Shown: positions 17,983-27,909, numbered from the stretch's first letter. The stretch is DNA of 64,000 nt from CAIMUS01 sp963708455 (GCA_963708455.1 CAVPSQ010000010.1:1116001-1180000); one strand, 5' to 3'. Program-made: numbers and translations. The notes: generated by a model from the letters alone, not told the origin.

Positions 17983-19121
17983 TAGTCATCTACTCAATAT
18001 GATATAATTTATTAACGTAAAACTCACTATCTCTTGTTAGAACAAGGAGAGATATAATGAAAGGTGAAAGATTATTCGTCGAAAGACAAACTGAGTTGCT
18101 TGAGCACTTAGCTGAAGAGAAAGATATTACTGTTAAATTTAAGTTAGCTTTCTTGAAATGTTTCTCGCCATTAGGTCGAGATTTAGAAGAAACGTGTCAA
18201 GACTTTGGGATAGCAGTGTCCACGGGTTATCTGTGGTTACGCACCTGGAATAATGCTGGCCATGCCGGGATTAGCGCTCAGGGACAACGGACGGGACGGC
18301 CACCCCAAATCGATGAATGGGATTTAGTTTTTTTAGACTACCTGTTACATCAGCAAGCCACGTGGACCACCGCCGCGGTGAGGGAGCTTATTCAGCGAGA
18401 ATTCGGTATTGAGTATTCGTCAGCTCAAGTCATCCGGATCTTGCACAAGCGGCTGGGCATGCATTTTAGCAAGCCCTTTCCACGGGATTATCGGCGGCCC
18501 CCGGATGCCGAGGAGCGCCTGAAAGCGAACCTCCATCAGGTGTTTATGATCTTGAAAGAAAAGCAAATTAATAAGGACGACATTGCCCTGGGTTTCCTCG
18601 ATGAAGCGAGTCCACAAAATCGAGCTAATACGGTACGGTTGTGGAGTTTCGAGGCGAGCCCGACGGTCGATAAGAACACAACACATTTTAAGAGTAACAA
18701 GATTAAATTTTACGCGATTCAAGGCGTCAGTGTGCAGGGGTTTCTGGCAAATTCAAAGGAAGACGCCATCGTCGATTTTCTCAAGCAAATTAAAGCGGTC
18801 AATACGACGGTCAAAGCGATTGTAATCGTCCTAGACAATTATAGTAGTCACTGGGCGGCTAAGGTAATAGAAACGGCCGAGGAACTCGGTATCTATTTAA
18901 TTCATTTGCCACCTTATTCACCAGACCTGAATCCAATAGAATATATCTGGAAGAGTATAAAACGGATTTTATCCAGAGAGTTTGTTGATACACTGGATGA
19001 AATGAAGAGAAAAATAGCCGAGGGATGGAAAACGTTATCAGGATCAGTTGGTTTTGCAAAACATTGGATTTCTGAATTTTTGATGACAGAGTCATATTAT
19101 AATGACTTATGTGTATGACTA
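17983..19121 (+). mobile_element. IS630-family insertion sequence, 1139 bp, complete
   Basis: The ends are TAGTCATC... and ...GTATGACTA, imperfect terminal inverted repeats extending about 30 bp. TA is duplicated at 17981-17982 and 19122-19123. The single transposase fills the element. Excision restores an in-frame vapC (QLAL-VDALL). The element is AT-richer than the surroundings, which suggests recent arrival from outside. Confidence 0.88.
18057..19118 (+). CDS. IS630 family transposase
   Basis: A 353-residue transposase with no interruption. It has an N-terminal helix-turn-helix with a winged second domain (GRPPQIDEWDLVFLDYLL). The DDE nuclease core shows FLDEASPQ (first Asp), IVIVLDNYSSHWAAK (second Asp) and LPPYSPDLNPIEYIWKSIK (Glu). 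The start has AAGGAG 8 bp upstream. It appears intact and potentially active. Confidence 0.92.
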   Translation: MKGERLFVERQTELLEHLAEEKDITVKFKLAFLKCFSPLGRDLEETCQDFGIAVSTGYLWLRTWNNAGHAGISAQGQRTGRPPQIDEWDLVFLDYLLHQQATWTTAAVRELIQREFGIEYSSAQVIRILHKRLGMHFSKPFPRDYRRPPDAEERLKANLHQVFMILKEKQINKDDIALGFLDEASPQNRANTVRLWSFEASPTVDKNTTHFKSNKIKFYAIQGVSVQGFLANSKEDAIVDFLKQIKAVNTTVKAIVIVLDNYSSHWAAKVIETAEELGIYLIHLPPYSPDLNPIEYIWKSIKRILSREFVDTLDEMKRKIAEGWKTLSGSVGFAKHWISEFLMTESYYNDLCV

Positions 19122-19123
19122 TA

Positions 19124-19292
19124 ATGCAAGCTGGCTCTGACGCATGTATAAGGCCGGGATGTTACGGAACTCGCTGCGCCACAGGAACGGCGCTATCCAG
19201 GCAGGGTCCTGCTGGAATACGGCTTGCGCTAGTGCGGTTTTCTGTCCTGGGATAAGTAGATAGGCGATTAAATTGGTGTCCGCCACGATCAC
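19124..19292 (-). pseudogene. vapC, N-terminal part (right of IS630)
   Basis: GTG at 19292 overlaps the antitoxin stop (GTGA). The frame reads VIVADTNLIAYLLIPG, then DPAWIAPFLWRSEFRNIPAL and YMRQSQLAL before the IS630 end. The catalytic Asp of the PIN fold is present. The gene was a normal VapC before IS630 inserted after codon 56. Confidence 0.82.
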
Positions 19293-19531
19293 GAGCGGCC
19301 CTCGCGCCGGGCCCGCTCCAGCAGTTCGTCCGTAAGCGGTGGCAGCGGCACCCGCCGCTGCAAGGCCTGCAGCCGCGCCAGAAATGCCGCCGGATCGACA
19401 GGCGCGCTTTGCAGCGAGCGCTCGAGACGGATTAATATTTCACTGTTGAGACTGCGGCGGTGCTCGACAGCACTTTGCTTAAGCTGTTCCAGCAGCGCAT
19501 CCGGAATACTTTTGATCGTCAGGTTGGCCAT
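19289..19531 (-). CDS. FitA/VapB-type ribbon-helix-helix antitoxin
   Basis: 80 residues: MANLTIKSIPDALLEQLKQS, then HRRSLNSEILIRLERSL is the Arc-like DNA-binding and dimerisation fold of FitA antitoxins. The C-terminal PPLTDELLERARREGRS would block the toxin. Its stop overlaps the vapC start. The antitoxin is intact although its toxin is destroyed. Confidence 0.85.
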   Translation of the reverse strand: MANLTIKSIPDALLEQLKQSAVEHRRSLNSEILIRLERSLQSAPVDPAAFLARLQALQRRVPLPPLTDELLERARREGRS

Positions 19532-19731
19532 CGTTGCTGTCTGGTTGCATTAAGGAACCAAACGGATATTAGGATGCCGCCAGGAATCATGCAAGCGTGG
19601 CAATTGGCTGGGGTCAGCGCGCGTAGGGCGAAATAGACTTGTAGGACCTCCACCGACTTGTGGTGGTGGCTCCCCTTCATGCGGCGTATTACGCTTCGCT
19701 GCGCTCTACGCGGGTCCCCGTAGCCGGAGAA

Positions 19732-19758
19732 ACCTGGATTGCGCTTCGCAAGCTCCGC
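19732..19758. repeat. Dispersed repeat, copy 2 (partner at 5341-5367)
   Basis: ACCTGGATTGCGCTTCGCAA and following bases match 5341-5367 with one mismatch. The stretch 19532-19761 otherwise contains no gene. Confidence 0.5.
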
Positions 19759-19761
19759 GAA

Positions 19762-19883
19762 GGCAGTGTCGGCTGCCCCCGTTAACCAGGTTTATGGTTG
19801 CCTGCGGTTAGACCGAAGCACAGACGAGGTCATGCAGGCGTTGCGTGGTGACGAATGATCACCGCGGTAGACACGAAATATTG
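19762..19883 (+). pseudogene. vapB 3' end plus vapC start, duplicate of 13159-13280
   Basis: About 110 bp nearly identical to the remnant at 13159-13280: VNQVYGCLRLDRSTDEVMQA, LRGDE-stop, with an overlapping ATG giving MITAVDT of a PIN domain. It then breaks off into unrelated sequence (KYCWIR). The antitoxin's first half is missing. Confidence 0.7.
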
Positions 19884-19933
19884 TTGGATCCGTCCCTTGC
19901 TTCACCATAACCAATAAAAAACACCACCGCCCC

Positions 19934-20176
19934 ATGAACGAAGCCGACACCTGCCGCCAATACGTCGTCCCCAAGCTGCAAGCGGTGGGCTGGGACGATG
20001 AACCCTATTCGATGGCGGAACAGCGCACAATTACGGATGGGCGCATTGTGCCGCAGCGCCAAGGGTTTATCCGCAAGCCGCCGAAACGGGGTGTGAGAAG
20101 AAAGGTTTTGAAAGCACGAATCAATCAAAACAGATCACAAGTAACCCGCCAACTCAGGCGTAAGTTGATTTCCTGA
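19934..20176 (+). pseudogene. Type I restriction HsdR-like 5' fragment
   Basis: The first 35 or so residues, MNEADTCRQYVVPKLQAVGW then EPYSMAEQRTITDGRIV, match the conserved N-terminus of HsdR/DEAD-box restriction subunits. After GRIV the sequence (PQRQGFIRKPPKRGVRRK) no longer resembles the family, and the frame ends at 20176. A truncated gene start. Confidence 0.6.
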
Positions 20177-20312
20177 AAAGATCATACCTGTAGGTTCAGT
20201 CTTTATTCTCTCCCTGCCAAGGGGTCGCGACCGAAGGGCGGGGGTCAGTCCGCCAGGTCGAACCACCCCGGCAACCACCCCGGCGCTTACGCGCCACCCC
20301 TCCTTGAAAAAT

Positions 20313-20456
20313 ATCGGCTTGGCCAAAACGCGGTTGCACCATCTTTTGGCCGCCACCGCCATCAACCTGCTGCGAATCGGCGCTTGGTTAGCCGGACGGC
20401 CGCGTGCCAAGACTCGGCGATCGGCCTTCGCCGCCCTGGCTCCGGTGCTCTCGTAA
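20313..20456 (+). pseudogene. Transposase C-terminal fragment
   Basis: Frame IGLAKTRLHHLLAATAINLL, then RIGAWLAGRPRAKTRRSAFA to a TAA at 20454-20456. GLAKTRLxHxxxAxAINLxR is the usual tail of IS1182/IS5-like DDE transposases. The rest of the element is gone. 20177-20312 and 20457-20570 show no other gene. Confidence 0.6.
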
Positions 20457-20570
20457 CGACTACCCCCCTTCGGAGAATTCGCCAGCAGTATCTTGAAAAG
20501 GAGGGGAAAGCAACGCTACCTACCCTTGTCAGCCCTGCAAGCAAGGCAAAGGGGACGCAACGGTCACACG

Positions 20571-21675
20571 TCAATCGCACAATCTACCGACATCCCCGTG
20601 ATAAGCCAGCGGCGTCCGCACTGCCGCATTGCAAATGTCGTATTGCAGCAACTGCTTGATTTCGGGCTGGCCCAATAGTCCCCGTTCGGACAGACCGAAC
20701 AGATTGCCCAGCAATCCACCCCGCTCTATATGGGGCCGCACCAGTTGAAAATCCTCGCCCACCTTGGCCAACTCGGCCAGTTTGGCGATAGCACCGTCGC
20801 GGTTCAAAGTACCGTCGATCAACCCATATTCCTGAGCCGTTTTATTATCGAATATCTGGGCACCCATGCGGTCACGAATCAGATTCTCATCCATTTTACG
20901 GTTCACCGCCACGTGTTTTACGAAAGAGGCGTACTCAATATCGACACCGTTTTGCAGCACCTTCAATTCTTCCGGCGTCGCTCGCCGGTACGGATTACCC
21001 AGATCCTTGCCCGCAGGCGGAGACGATGACTTTCTCGATCCCAGCCTGAGTGGAGACGCCGCCGCCCCATATGCCGCCTTCGGTGGCCGTCGGCTTGTTG
21101 TAGTAGAGCCAGTTGGGTCCCAATATGCCGATGCTCCCTATCAGGCTGCCCAGATCCGCATAAATGGCGTTGGCGCCGACCATCGCCATGACGCCGCCCG
21201 AAGCAGACAGTCCCTCAATATAGGCCAGGACCGGTTTGCCCGTGGCTTGTTGATAGGCTTTGACGCCGTCGAAAATGGCATTCGAACCGTATATCGTGCC
21301 GCCCGGCGTTTCCATATGCAGCAGCACGCCTTTGACGCTGGGATCCTTGGCGGCCTGCTGCAACACATCCTGCACTCCATAACCAAAGGTGACGCCTGGA
21401 ATACCCAGACTCGAACCGATATAGGTAGGCGCGCTACCCAGGATAACTCCCTCGATGGTCAAATAAAGCAAGCGATTGTGGCTTTCTTTTTTACCGGAGA
21501 TGAACAGATAGGAAGTGCCTGACGCTGGCGAAGCACGGCTGAATACCATGGTGCTCAATCCCTGACCCAGGTTTGCAAAAAAGACGGTGGCCAGATACAG
21601 CAATACGATAAAGCTGAGCAGAGCAAAACAGGCCATACCGAAAATACGCAGCATGCTTTTTAATATAGCGGCCAT
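20571..21675 (-). pseudogene. sppA: S49 signal-peptide-peptidase-like serine protease (SppA), one frameshift
   Basis: The N-terminal part starts MAAILKSMLRIFGMACFALL with a membrane anchor. It continues GVLLHMETPGGTIYGSNAIF and EGLSASGGVMAMVGANAIYA, the Ser nucleophile region. It stops at about 21001 (VSACGQGSG). The other frame then carries GKDLGNPYRRATPEELKVLQ, RMGAQIFDNKTAQEYGLIDG and a normal C-terminus to 20571. A small insertion (CGCCTGCGG area, 21004-21012) explains the break. SppA degrades cleaved signal peptides in the inner membrane. Confidence 0.85.
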
Positions 21676-21703
21676 AAATAACTCTCAAGGCAATAGTATG
21701 ATT

Positions 21704-22132
21704 TTATGAGCGATACAGATCGTCAGGATCAACCAGCACAGCGTCTGTCACCTCGACCCGGTCGGCGCGTATGGCGTTATAGAAGCAACTGCGTCGTCCG
21801 GTGTGGCAGGCCGGGCCGGTTTGCTCCACCAGCAGCAGCACCGCATCGCCGTCGCAATCCAGCCGCATCTCCACCAGTCGCTGCACCTGACCGGAAGTCT
21901 CGCCCTTGCGCCAGAGCTGGCGGCGCGAGCGGGACCAGTAGCACACCCGCTGGGTGCGCAAGGTTTCCTCGATGGCCTCCCGATTCATCCAGGCCAGCAT
22001 CAGCACCTCGCCGCTGTCGTGCTGCTGGGCAATGGCCGGTACCAGGCCAGCGGCGTTAAAAGGCAGGTTGGCGAGCACATCCGCCCAGGGCAGACTGGCG
22101 CCTACGGGCAGGCGTTCGGTTTGCTTGATCAT
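21704..22132 (-). CDS. hisI: Phosphoribosyl-AMP cyclohydrolase
   Basis: 142 residues; hydrolyses PR-AMP in histidine synthesis. Signature stretches LAWMNREAIEETL, YWSRSRRQLWRKGETSGQ, the metal-binding LDCDGDAVLL and HTGRRSCFYNAI are all present. It is monofunctional (no HisE domain). It stands alone, apart from other his genes. Confidence 0.93.
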   Translation of the reverse strand: MIKQTERLPVGASLPWADVLANLPFNAAGLVPAIAQQHDSGEVLMLAWMNREAIEETLRTQRVCYWSRSRRQLWRKGETSGQVQRLVEMRLDCDGDAVLLLVEQTGPACHTGRRSCFYNAIRADRVEVTDAVLVDPDDLYRS

Positions 22133-22337
22133 AGACAGCTAATGGCACAGGGACTTGGTAAGGAAAGATGGATCGCAGCATCAGCCATGATTACCCAAGA
22201 AGATCCGCCGCTACAGGCAGGCAGGATTACCTTATAGTCATTATCGGACTTTTAATCAAGCAGGCGGCTACCCCCTTAAGGTGGGACCATCGCGTCGGTG
22301 TCCTCGCCAGCTTGCTGTGCGGTCAGGTCTGCCCGAC

Positions 22338-22364
22338 TCTGGGAGCGCCGGCGTCCTCGCCGGC
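22338..22364. repeat. REP-like palindromic repeat, copy 2
   Basis: TCTGGGAGCGCCGGCGTCCT then CGCCGGC, partner of 13292-13318. The 22133-22457 intergenic region otherwise contains only a tRNA-like T-arm fragment at 22375-22410 and no gene. Confidence 0.5.
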
Positions 22365-22457
22365 CCTGTTGTGGTCATGCTCGAGGGACTCGAACCCTTC
22401 ACGGTCAACTCTGGATAGCATGCAATCCAAATTGAGAATTGCTGAAGGCATGCGTCA

Positions 22458-23669
22458 CTATTCTGCAACGACAGCGACCTTCACCCGGGCGACCCGGTGC
22501 TTGCCCACCTGATAGATACAACTGGAGCCTGCCGGCAGTTGCAGAGTGTGGTCATAGATGCGCTCGCCATCGATCCGGACGGCGCCCTGCTTCAGCATAC
22601 GCAAGGACTCGGAGGTGCTGGTGGTAAGGCCCGCTTCCTTGAGCAGATTGGCGATCGGCAAAACGCCGTCACGGGCGGCGACCTGGATATCAGGCAGATC
22701 TTCAGGCAGTTGTTTTTTCTGAAAACGGGCGATGAAATTTTCCAAGGCCCGTCCAGCAGCGGCCGGTCCGTGAAAGCGGGCGATGATCTCTTCCGCCAAG
22801 CGGAACTTGACATCGCGCGGGTTCATACCCTCGTCCACTGCACACCTCCAGGTCTCGACCTCGCTCATAGAGCGGGTACTCAGCAGCTCCAGATAGCGCC
22901 ACATCAGTCCATCGGGGATGGACATGAGCTTGCCAAACATGGCATCTGGTTCATCCCGGATGGCAATGTAGTTGCCCAGGGACTTGGACATTTTCTGCCC
23001 GCCGTCCAGGCCTTCCAGGATAGGCACGGTGATCACCACCTGCGGCCGCTGGCCGTAATATTTTTGCAGTTCCCGCCCGACCAGCAGATTGAATTTCTGG
23101 TCAGTGCCGCCCAGTTCTACATCGGCCCGCATGGCGACCGAGTCATAGCCCTGGATCAGCGGATACAGGAATTCATGAATGGCGATCGGCTGGCCATTCA
23201 CATAACGCTTATGGAAATCATCCCGCTCCAGCATGCGGGCCACCGTATAGCGGGCGGCCAGTTGGATCAGATCGCCGGGATGCATGTCGTTCATCCAACT
23301 CGAGTTGAACATCACCAGCGTCTTTTCCGGATCGAGAATCTTGAAGATCTGCTGTTCGTAAGTCTGTGCGTTTTCTATTATTTCATCGCGTGACAAGGGT
23401 TTGCGGGTGACATTCTTGCCGGTCGGATCGCCGATCATAGCGGTAAAATCACCGATCAAAAACATCACCTCATGGCCCAGATCCTGAAACTGCCGCAGTT
23501 TATTGATCAGCACCGTATGCCCCAGGTGCAGGTCCGGCGCAGTCGGATCGAAGCCCGCCTTGACCCGCAGCGGCCGGTTTTCCTTAAGGCGCTCCGCCAG
23601 TTCCTCTTCCAACAGGATTTCTTCGGCACCCCGCCTGAGCACCTGCAGGGTTGCAGTGACTGCATGCAT
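22458..23669 (-). CDS. tyrS: Tyrosyl-tRNA synthetase
   Basis: 403 residues from ATG 23669 (MHAVTATLQVLRRGAEEILL). The class I motifs are HLGH (PTAPDLHLGHTVL) and KMSKS (GGQKMSKSLGNYIAI). The C-terminal S4 RNA-binding domain is seen in LRMLKQGAVRIDGERIYDH. The sequence type and length fit the TyrZ branch. An upstream in-frame extension to 23924 is not supported by homology. Confidence 0.95.
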   Translation of the reverse strand: MHAVTATLQVLRRGAEEILLEEELAERLKENRPLRVKAGFDPTAPDLHLGHTVLINKLRQFQDLGHEVMFLIGDFTAMIGDPTGKNVTRKPLSRDEIIENAQTYEQQIFKILDPEKTLVMFNSSWMNDMHPGDLIQLAARYTVARMLERDDFHKRYVNGQPIAIHEFLYPLIQGYDSVAMRADVELGGTDQKFNLLVGRELQKYYGQRPQVVITVPILEGLDGGQKMSKSLGNYIAIRDEPDAMFGKLMSIPDGLMWRYLELLSTRSMSEVETWRCAVDEGMNPRDVKFRLAEEIIARFHGPAAAGRALENFIARFQKKQLPEDLPDIQVAARDGVLPIANLLKEAGLTTSTSESLRMLKQGAVRIDGERIYDHTLQLPAGSSCIYQVGKHRVARVKVAVVAE

Positions 23670-23871
23670 AGCTACGCCTCTATGTTCGGATTGACTGAAG
23701 TCGATTCGCAGTGCTGATTTTACTGTTCCGCAGCGTCCAGCCGGAGTCCTGACGGATGACAGGCGCCCGCCGTCAACGGGTGATTGACCGACGCCGACCG
23801 TACCTGTTACAAGGAATGGTGAATCGCGCTGGACCGACCCCAGCACCCCGATATTCTGCACAGGCGATGTT

Positions 23872-25430
23872 ATGACCGATTCGACACCCGAGCTGCCACT
23901 CGAGCACCGGCTGACGCTGCGCAATCTGCGGCTGGCCGATTACGACAATATCCGGCATATCATGGATACCGTCTATCCTACCATGCAGGGCGCCTGGAGC
24001 CGCGAGCAATTCGCCTCGCAACTGGCGCGCTTTCCGGAAGGTCGAGTATCTGCATCGAGGACAACGGCCGCGTGGTCGCCGCAGCGATCAGTCTGATCGT
24101 GGCTTACGCCCGCTACGGCGACCGGCATACCTACGAGCAGATCACCGGCAATGGCTATCTCACTACCCACGACCCCAACGGCGATACCCTCTATGGCATG
24201 GACCTGTTCGTGCATCCCGACTATCGCAGCATGCGGCTGGGGCGGCGTCTGTACGATGCCCGCAAAGAACTTTGCGACAAACTGAACCTGCGCGCCATGG
24301 TGATCGGCGGTCGCATTCCTGGCTACTGGAAATATTCTCAGGACATGACGCCGCAGCAGTACGTGGAACTGGTCAAGACCAAAGAACTGGTCGATCCTAT
24401 CCTGACCTTTCAGTTGGCCAACGATTTCCACGTGCGCCGGATCCTTACCGGCTATCTGCCGGACGACACCGAATCTCAGGCTTATGCCGTCCTGCTGGAA
24501 TGGTTGAATATTTATTATGAGGAAAAGGAGCTGTTGATCGGCGGGCGCAAAGCGGTGGTGCGGGTGGGCGCCGTGCAATGGCAGATGCGTCCCCTGCATT
24601 CGCTGCAAGAGGTGTTGCAGCAAGTGGAGTTTTTCGTCGACGCCGTCGCCGGTTACCAGAGTGATGTGATCCTGTTTCCAGAGTTCTTCAACGTCCCTCT
24701 GATGGCCCAGTTCAATCAGGGCAATCCGGCCGAGGCGGTGCGTCGCCTGTCCGAATACACCGAACCGTTGCGCCAGGAGATGGTCAAGCTGGCGTTAGCC
24801 TACAATATCAATATCATTGCCGGCAGCATGCCGGAATACTGCGACAACGCACTTTATAATGTTTCCTATGTCTGCCGCCGTGACGGCAGTTGGAACAAAC
24901 AATACAAGCTGCATATCACTCCCGATGAGCATGCTCATTGGGGACTGAAAGGCGGAGGCGAACTCAAGGTGTTCGAACTCGATATAGGCAAGGTCGGCGT
25001 GCTGGTCTGTTACGACGTGGAATTTCCGGAACTGCCCCGGTTGCTGGCGGAACAAGGCATGCAGATTCTGTTCGTGCCGTTCTGGACCGATACTAAGAAT
25101 GCCTACCTGCGGGTGCGCCGCTGCGCCCAGGCGCGGGCCATCGAAAACGAATGCTATGTGGTCATGTCGGGCAGCGTGGGTAACCTCCCTAATGTCGAAA
25201 ATATGGACATCCAGTATTCCCAGGCTGCCATTTTTTCGCCGTCGGACTTCGCTTTCGCTCACGACGCCGTCGTCGCCGAAGCCACGCCCAATACGGAAAT
25301 GACCCTGATCGCCGATCTGGATCTGGATAATCTCAAAGAACTACGCACCCACGGCAGCGTGCGCAATTTCCGCGACCGCCGGCTGGATTTGTACAAGATC
25401 AGTTGGCTGGGCGAAGCCAGCATTAAATGA
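23872..25430 (+). CDS. Bifunctional GNAT acetyltransferase / carbon-nitrogen hydrolase, frameshifted near 24050
   Basis: The N-terminal frame (MTDSTPELPLEHRLTLRNLR to FPEGRV) and the second frame (CIEDNGRVVAAAISLIVAYA onward) join if one missing base is restored at about 24045-24055. The first 210 residues are a GNAT domain (MDLFVHPDYRSMRLGRRLYD is the acetyl-CoA loop). The rest is a nitrilase-fold hydrolase with Glu in VILFPEFFNVP, Lys in WNKQYKLHITPDE and Cys in VGVLVCYDVEFPEL. This fusion is a known architecture of unknown substrate. The stop overlaps the dapF start. Confidence 0.85.
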
Positions 25431-26272
25431 CCGACACGGCGATGAAACTGCGTTTCACCAAAATGCACGGTCTGGGCAACGACTTCGTGGTGTTCGACGG
25501 CGTCACTCAGACGGTGCAGTTGACCTCCACCCAGTTGCGCGCCATCGCCGCTCGGCATCACGGCGTCGGTTGCGACCAGATCCTGCTGGTGGAGCGTGCC
25601 CCCGATTACGTGACCGATTTTCGCTACCGGATATTCAATGCCGACGGCGACGAAGTGGAACAGTGCGGCAATGGCGCCCGCTGTTTCGCTCGTTTCGTGC
25701 GCGAGCAGGGCCTGACCGATAAGCAGCGAATCCGCGTGGCAACCCACACTGGGGTCCTCGAGTTGGCCATCGAGACCGACGGTCAGGTCACGGTCGATAT
25801 GGGCAGACCCGGCTGGGAGCCGGCGGCCGTTCCGTTTGTGGCGCCCACCGAGTCTGACCGCTATGCCATCACGGTGGACAGAGATGAGTGCGTAATCGGC
25901 GTGGTGTCGATGGGCAATCCGCATGCCGTAATGCAAGTGGATTCGGTCGCCCAGGCGCCGGTCGCGCGGCTGGGACCGCTGCTGGAAAATCATCCGCGCT
26001 TTCCCCGGCGAGTCAATGTAGGCTTCATGGAAATAGTGACGCGCGCGCATATCCGGCTGCGGGTGTTCGAACGCGGCGTCGGCGAGACGCTGGCCTGTGG
26101 CAGCGGCGCCTGTGCCGCCGTGGCGGTCGGCCGGCGTTGGGGATTGCTGGATGCCACCGTGCAGGTCGAGTTGCCGGGCGGCCAGCTGTGCATCGCCTGG
26201 CCGGACGCTACTGCGTCGGTCGCCATGACGGGTCCAGCGACCCGGGTTTTCGAGGGATGGTGGGAACTATGA
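25427..26272 (+). CDS. dapF: Diaminopimelate epimerase
   Basis: Interconverts LL- and meso-diaminopimelate for lysine and peptidoglycan. It has both catalytic cysteines in their usual contexts: GDEVEQCGNGARCFARF and ETLACGSGACAAVAVG. The N-terminus is KMHGLGNDFVVFDG. The start at 25427 gives ATGA coupling to the upstream gene; the ATG at 25442 (MKLRFTKMHG) is nearer the usual length. First gene of the dapF-DUF484-xerC group. Confidence 0.95.
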   Translation: MTDTAMKLRFTKMHGLGNDFVVFDGVTQTVQLTSTQLRAIAARHHGVGCDQILLVERAPDYVTDFRYRIFNADGDEVEQCGNGARCFARFVREQGLTDKQRIRVATHTGVLELAIETDGQVTVDMGRPGWEPAAVPFVAPTESDRYAITVDRDECVIGVVSMGNPHAVMQVDSVAQAPVARLGPLLENHPRFPRRVNVGFMEIVTRAHIRLRVFERGVGETLACGSGACAAVAVGRRWGLLDATVQVELPGGQLCIAWPDATASVAMTGPATRVFEGWWEL

Positions 26273-27003
26273 GCGACAAACCGCCGGGCCGCACGCTGAG
26301 CGAGGCTGAACAGGCCATCGTCAGATACCTGGCCGCCCATCCGGATTTCTTCAATCGCCACCCGGATCTGGTGGAGGGTCTGCGTATCCACCATCCCTGC
26401 CGCCCGGCGGTATCGCTGTTGGAGCACCAGGTACAGGTATTGCGGCAACGCCATGCGCACTTGCACAACAAGCTGCAAGAACTGGTGGAGGTGGCACGGG
26501 AAAACGGTCGTCTGATCGGCCGCCTGCAGCGACTGACGCTGGCGCTGCTCGACGCCCGGATGCTGCCGGAGATGCTGCGCAACATCCAGCTAGTCCTGCG
26601 CGAGGAATTCAGAGCCGAGTTCATTATGCTGCGGCTGACCGCTCCGGCATGGCAGACCGGCTGGGATGAAGAGCTCAGGCTCTCGGCCAAGGCGCATAGC
26701 CTGTTCGAAGCTTTGTTGCGCGCCGGGCGACCTGTATGCGGTCGGCTTACCCGGGAGCAGACGCAGGTGCTGTTCGGCGGAGCCGCCGCTGAGGTAGCGT
26801 CGGTCGCTCTGGCGCCGCTCCAGGGTAACGACTGGCAGGGCCTGCTGGCGGTGGGCAGCCGGGACGAGTTGCGCTTCCATCCCGGCATGGGCACGCTCAT
26901 TTTGAGCTGTATGGGCGAACTGATCAGCCATGCGCTGCAAGCCTACCTGCCGCGCCCGGTCGCGACCCGCTCCTTGGGTTGCACCGGAGAAGGCGGTGAT
27001 TGA
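26269..27003 (+). CDS. DUF484 family protein
   Basis: 244 residues from ATG 26269, overlapping the dapF stop. The N-terminal VRYLAAHPDFFNRHPDLVEG and HHPCRPAVSLLEHQVQVLRQ, a coiled coil, and a GAF-like C-terminal part are typical of DUF484 (YigA), which sits between dapF and xerC in gammaproteobacteria. Function unknown. Stop and next ATG are adjacent. Confidence 0.9.
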   Translation: MSDKPPGRTLSEAEQAIVRYLAAHPDFFNRHPDLVEGLRIHHPCRPAVSLLEHQVQVLRQRHAHLHNKLQELVEVARENGRLIGRLQRLTLALLDARMLPEMLRNIQLVLREEFRAEFIMLRLTAPAWQTGWDEELRLSAKAHSLFEALLRAGRPVCGRLTREQTQVLFGGAAAEVASVALAPLQGNDWQGLLAVGSRDELRFHPGMGTLILSCMGELISHALQAYLPRPVATRSLGCTGEGGD

Positions 27004-27909
27004 ATGACTATGGCGCAGACGGACTGGCTGGAACGTTATCTGGGATATCTTGCCCGGGAGCGGGGTTTGTCCGCTTTAACGGTCGCCCATTATCGGCGCG
27101 ATCTAGCCCTGCTCGATGAATTTTGCAGCGCGCAGGGCATTGCAGCCTGGGACGCGGTCAGCGTACCGGATATCCGCAGGCTGGTGGCCGGCCGCCACCG
27201 GGTCGGTCTGTCCGGACGCAGCCTGCAACGACTGTTGTCCACCGTGCGTGGTTTCTTCGATTATCTGCTGCGTGAGCAACAGGTGGCCAACAACCCCGCC
27301 CGCCTGGTGCAGGCGCCCCGCAGTCCGCGCAAGCTGCCGCAAACCCTGGATGTCGATCAGTTGGAGCAGTTATTGAACCAAACGCCCGACGGCATCCTGG
27401 AAATTCGTGATCGCGCCATGCTGGAGCTGCTGTATTCGGCGGGATTACGCCTGTCCGAATTGATAGCGCTGCCGCTGCGCGCGCTGGATCTGGCGGATGG
27501 CAGCGTGCGGGTGACCGGCAAGGGCAATAAGGTCCGTCTGGCGCTGGTAGGCCGGAAAGCGGACGAAGCCCTGCGGCAGTGGCTGCAGGTGCGTGGCACA
27601 CTGGCCAAACCGGAGGAGCCGGCGCTGTTCGTCAGCCGGCGGGGCCAGGCGCTCACGCCGGCCGCCGTGCAGCAACGCCTGGCGCGCTGGGGGCGGCGGC
27701 ATGGCGCGGGCACGCCGCTGCACCCGCACCAGTTGCGTCATTCCTTCGCCAGCCACCTGCTCGAATCCAGTGGCGATCTGCGAGCCGTACAGGAATTGTT
27801 GGGGCATGCGGACATCGCCACCACACAAGTCTATACCCATCTGGATTTTCAATACCTCGCCAAGGTGTACGATGCCGCCCATCCACGAGCGAAGAAACGG
27901 CGGGAGTAA
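27004..27909 (+). CDS. xerC: Site-specific tyrosine recombinase XerC
   Basis: 301 residues. The N-terminal SAM-like DNA-binding domain begins WLERYLGYLARERGLSALT. The catalytic Arg is in LYSAGLRLSELIAL, then HPHQLRHSFASHLLESSGD (H-x-x-R), GHADIATTQVYTHLD (His and nucleophile Tyr). Resolves chromosome dimers at dif with XerD. Position after dapF and DUF484 is diagnostic. 27910-28143 downstream holds no gene and probably the moxR promoter. Confidence 0.95.
   Translation: MTMAQTDWLERYLGYLARERGLSALTVAHYRRDLALLDEFCSAQGIAAWDAVSVPDIRRLVAGRHRVGLSGRSLQRLLSTVRGFFDYLLREQQVANNPARLVQAPRSPRKLPQTLDVDQLEQLLNQTPDGILEIRDRAMLELLYSAGLRLSELIALPLRALDLADGSVRVTGKGNKVRLALVGRKADEALRQWLQVRGTLAKPEEPALFVSRRGQALTPAAVQQRLARWGRRHGAGTPLHPHQLRHSFASHLLESSGDLRAVQELLGHADIATTQVYTHLDFQYLAKVYDAAHPRAKKRRE

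Noticed and set aside
22375..22410. tRNA-like T-arm (GGGTTCGAGTCCCT on the minus strand) beside tyrS
   Set aside because: No matching acceptor, D or anticodon arms can be folded around it, so it is at most a fragment.
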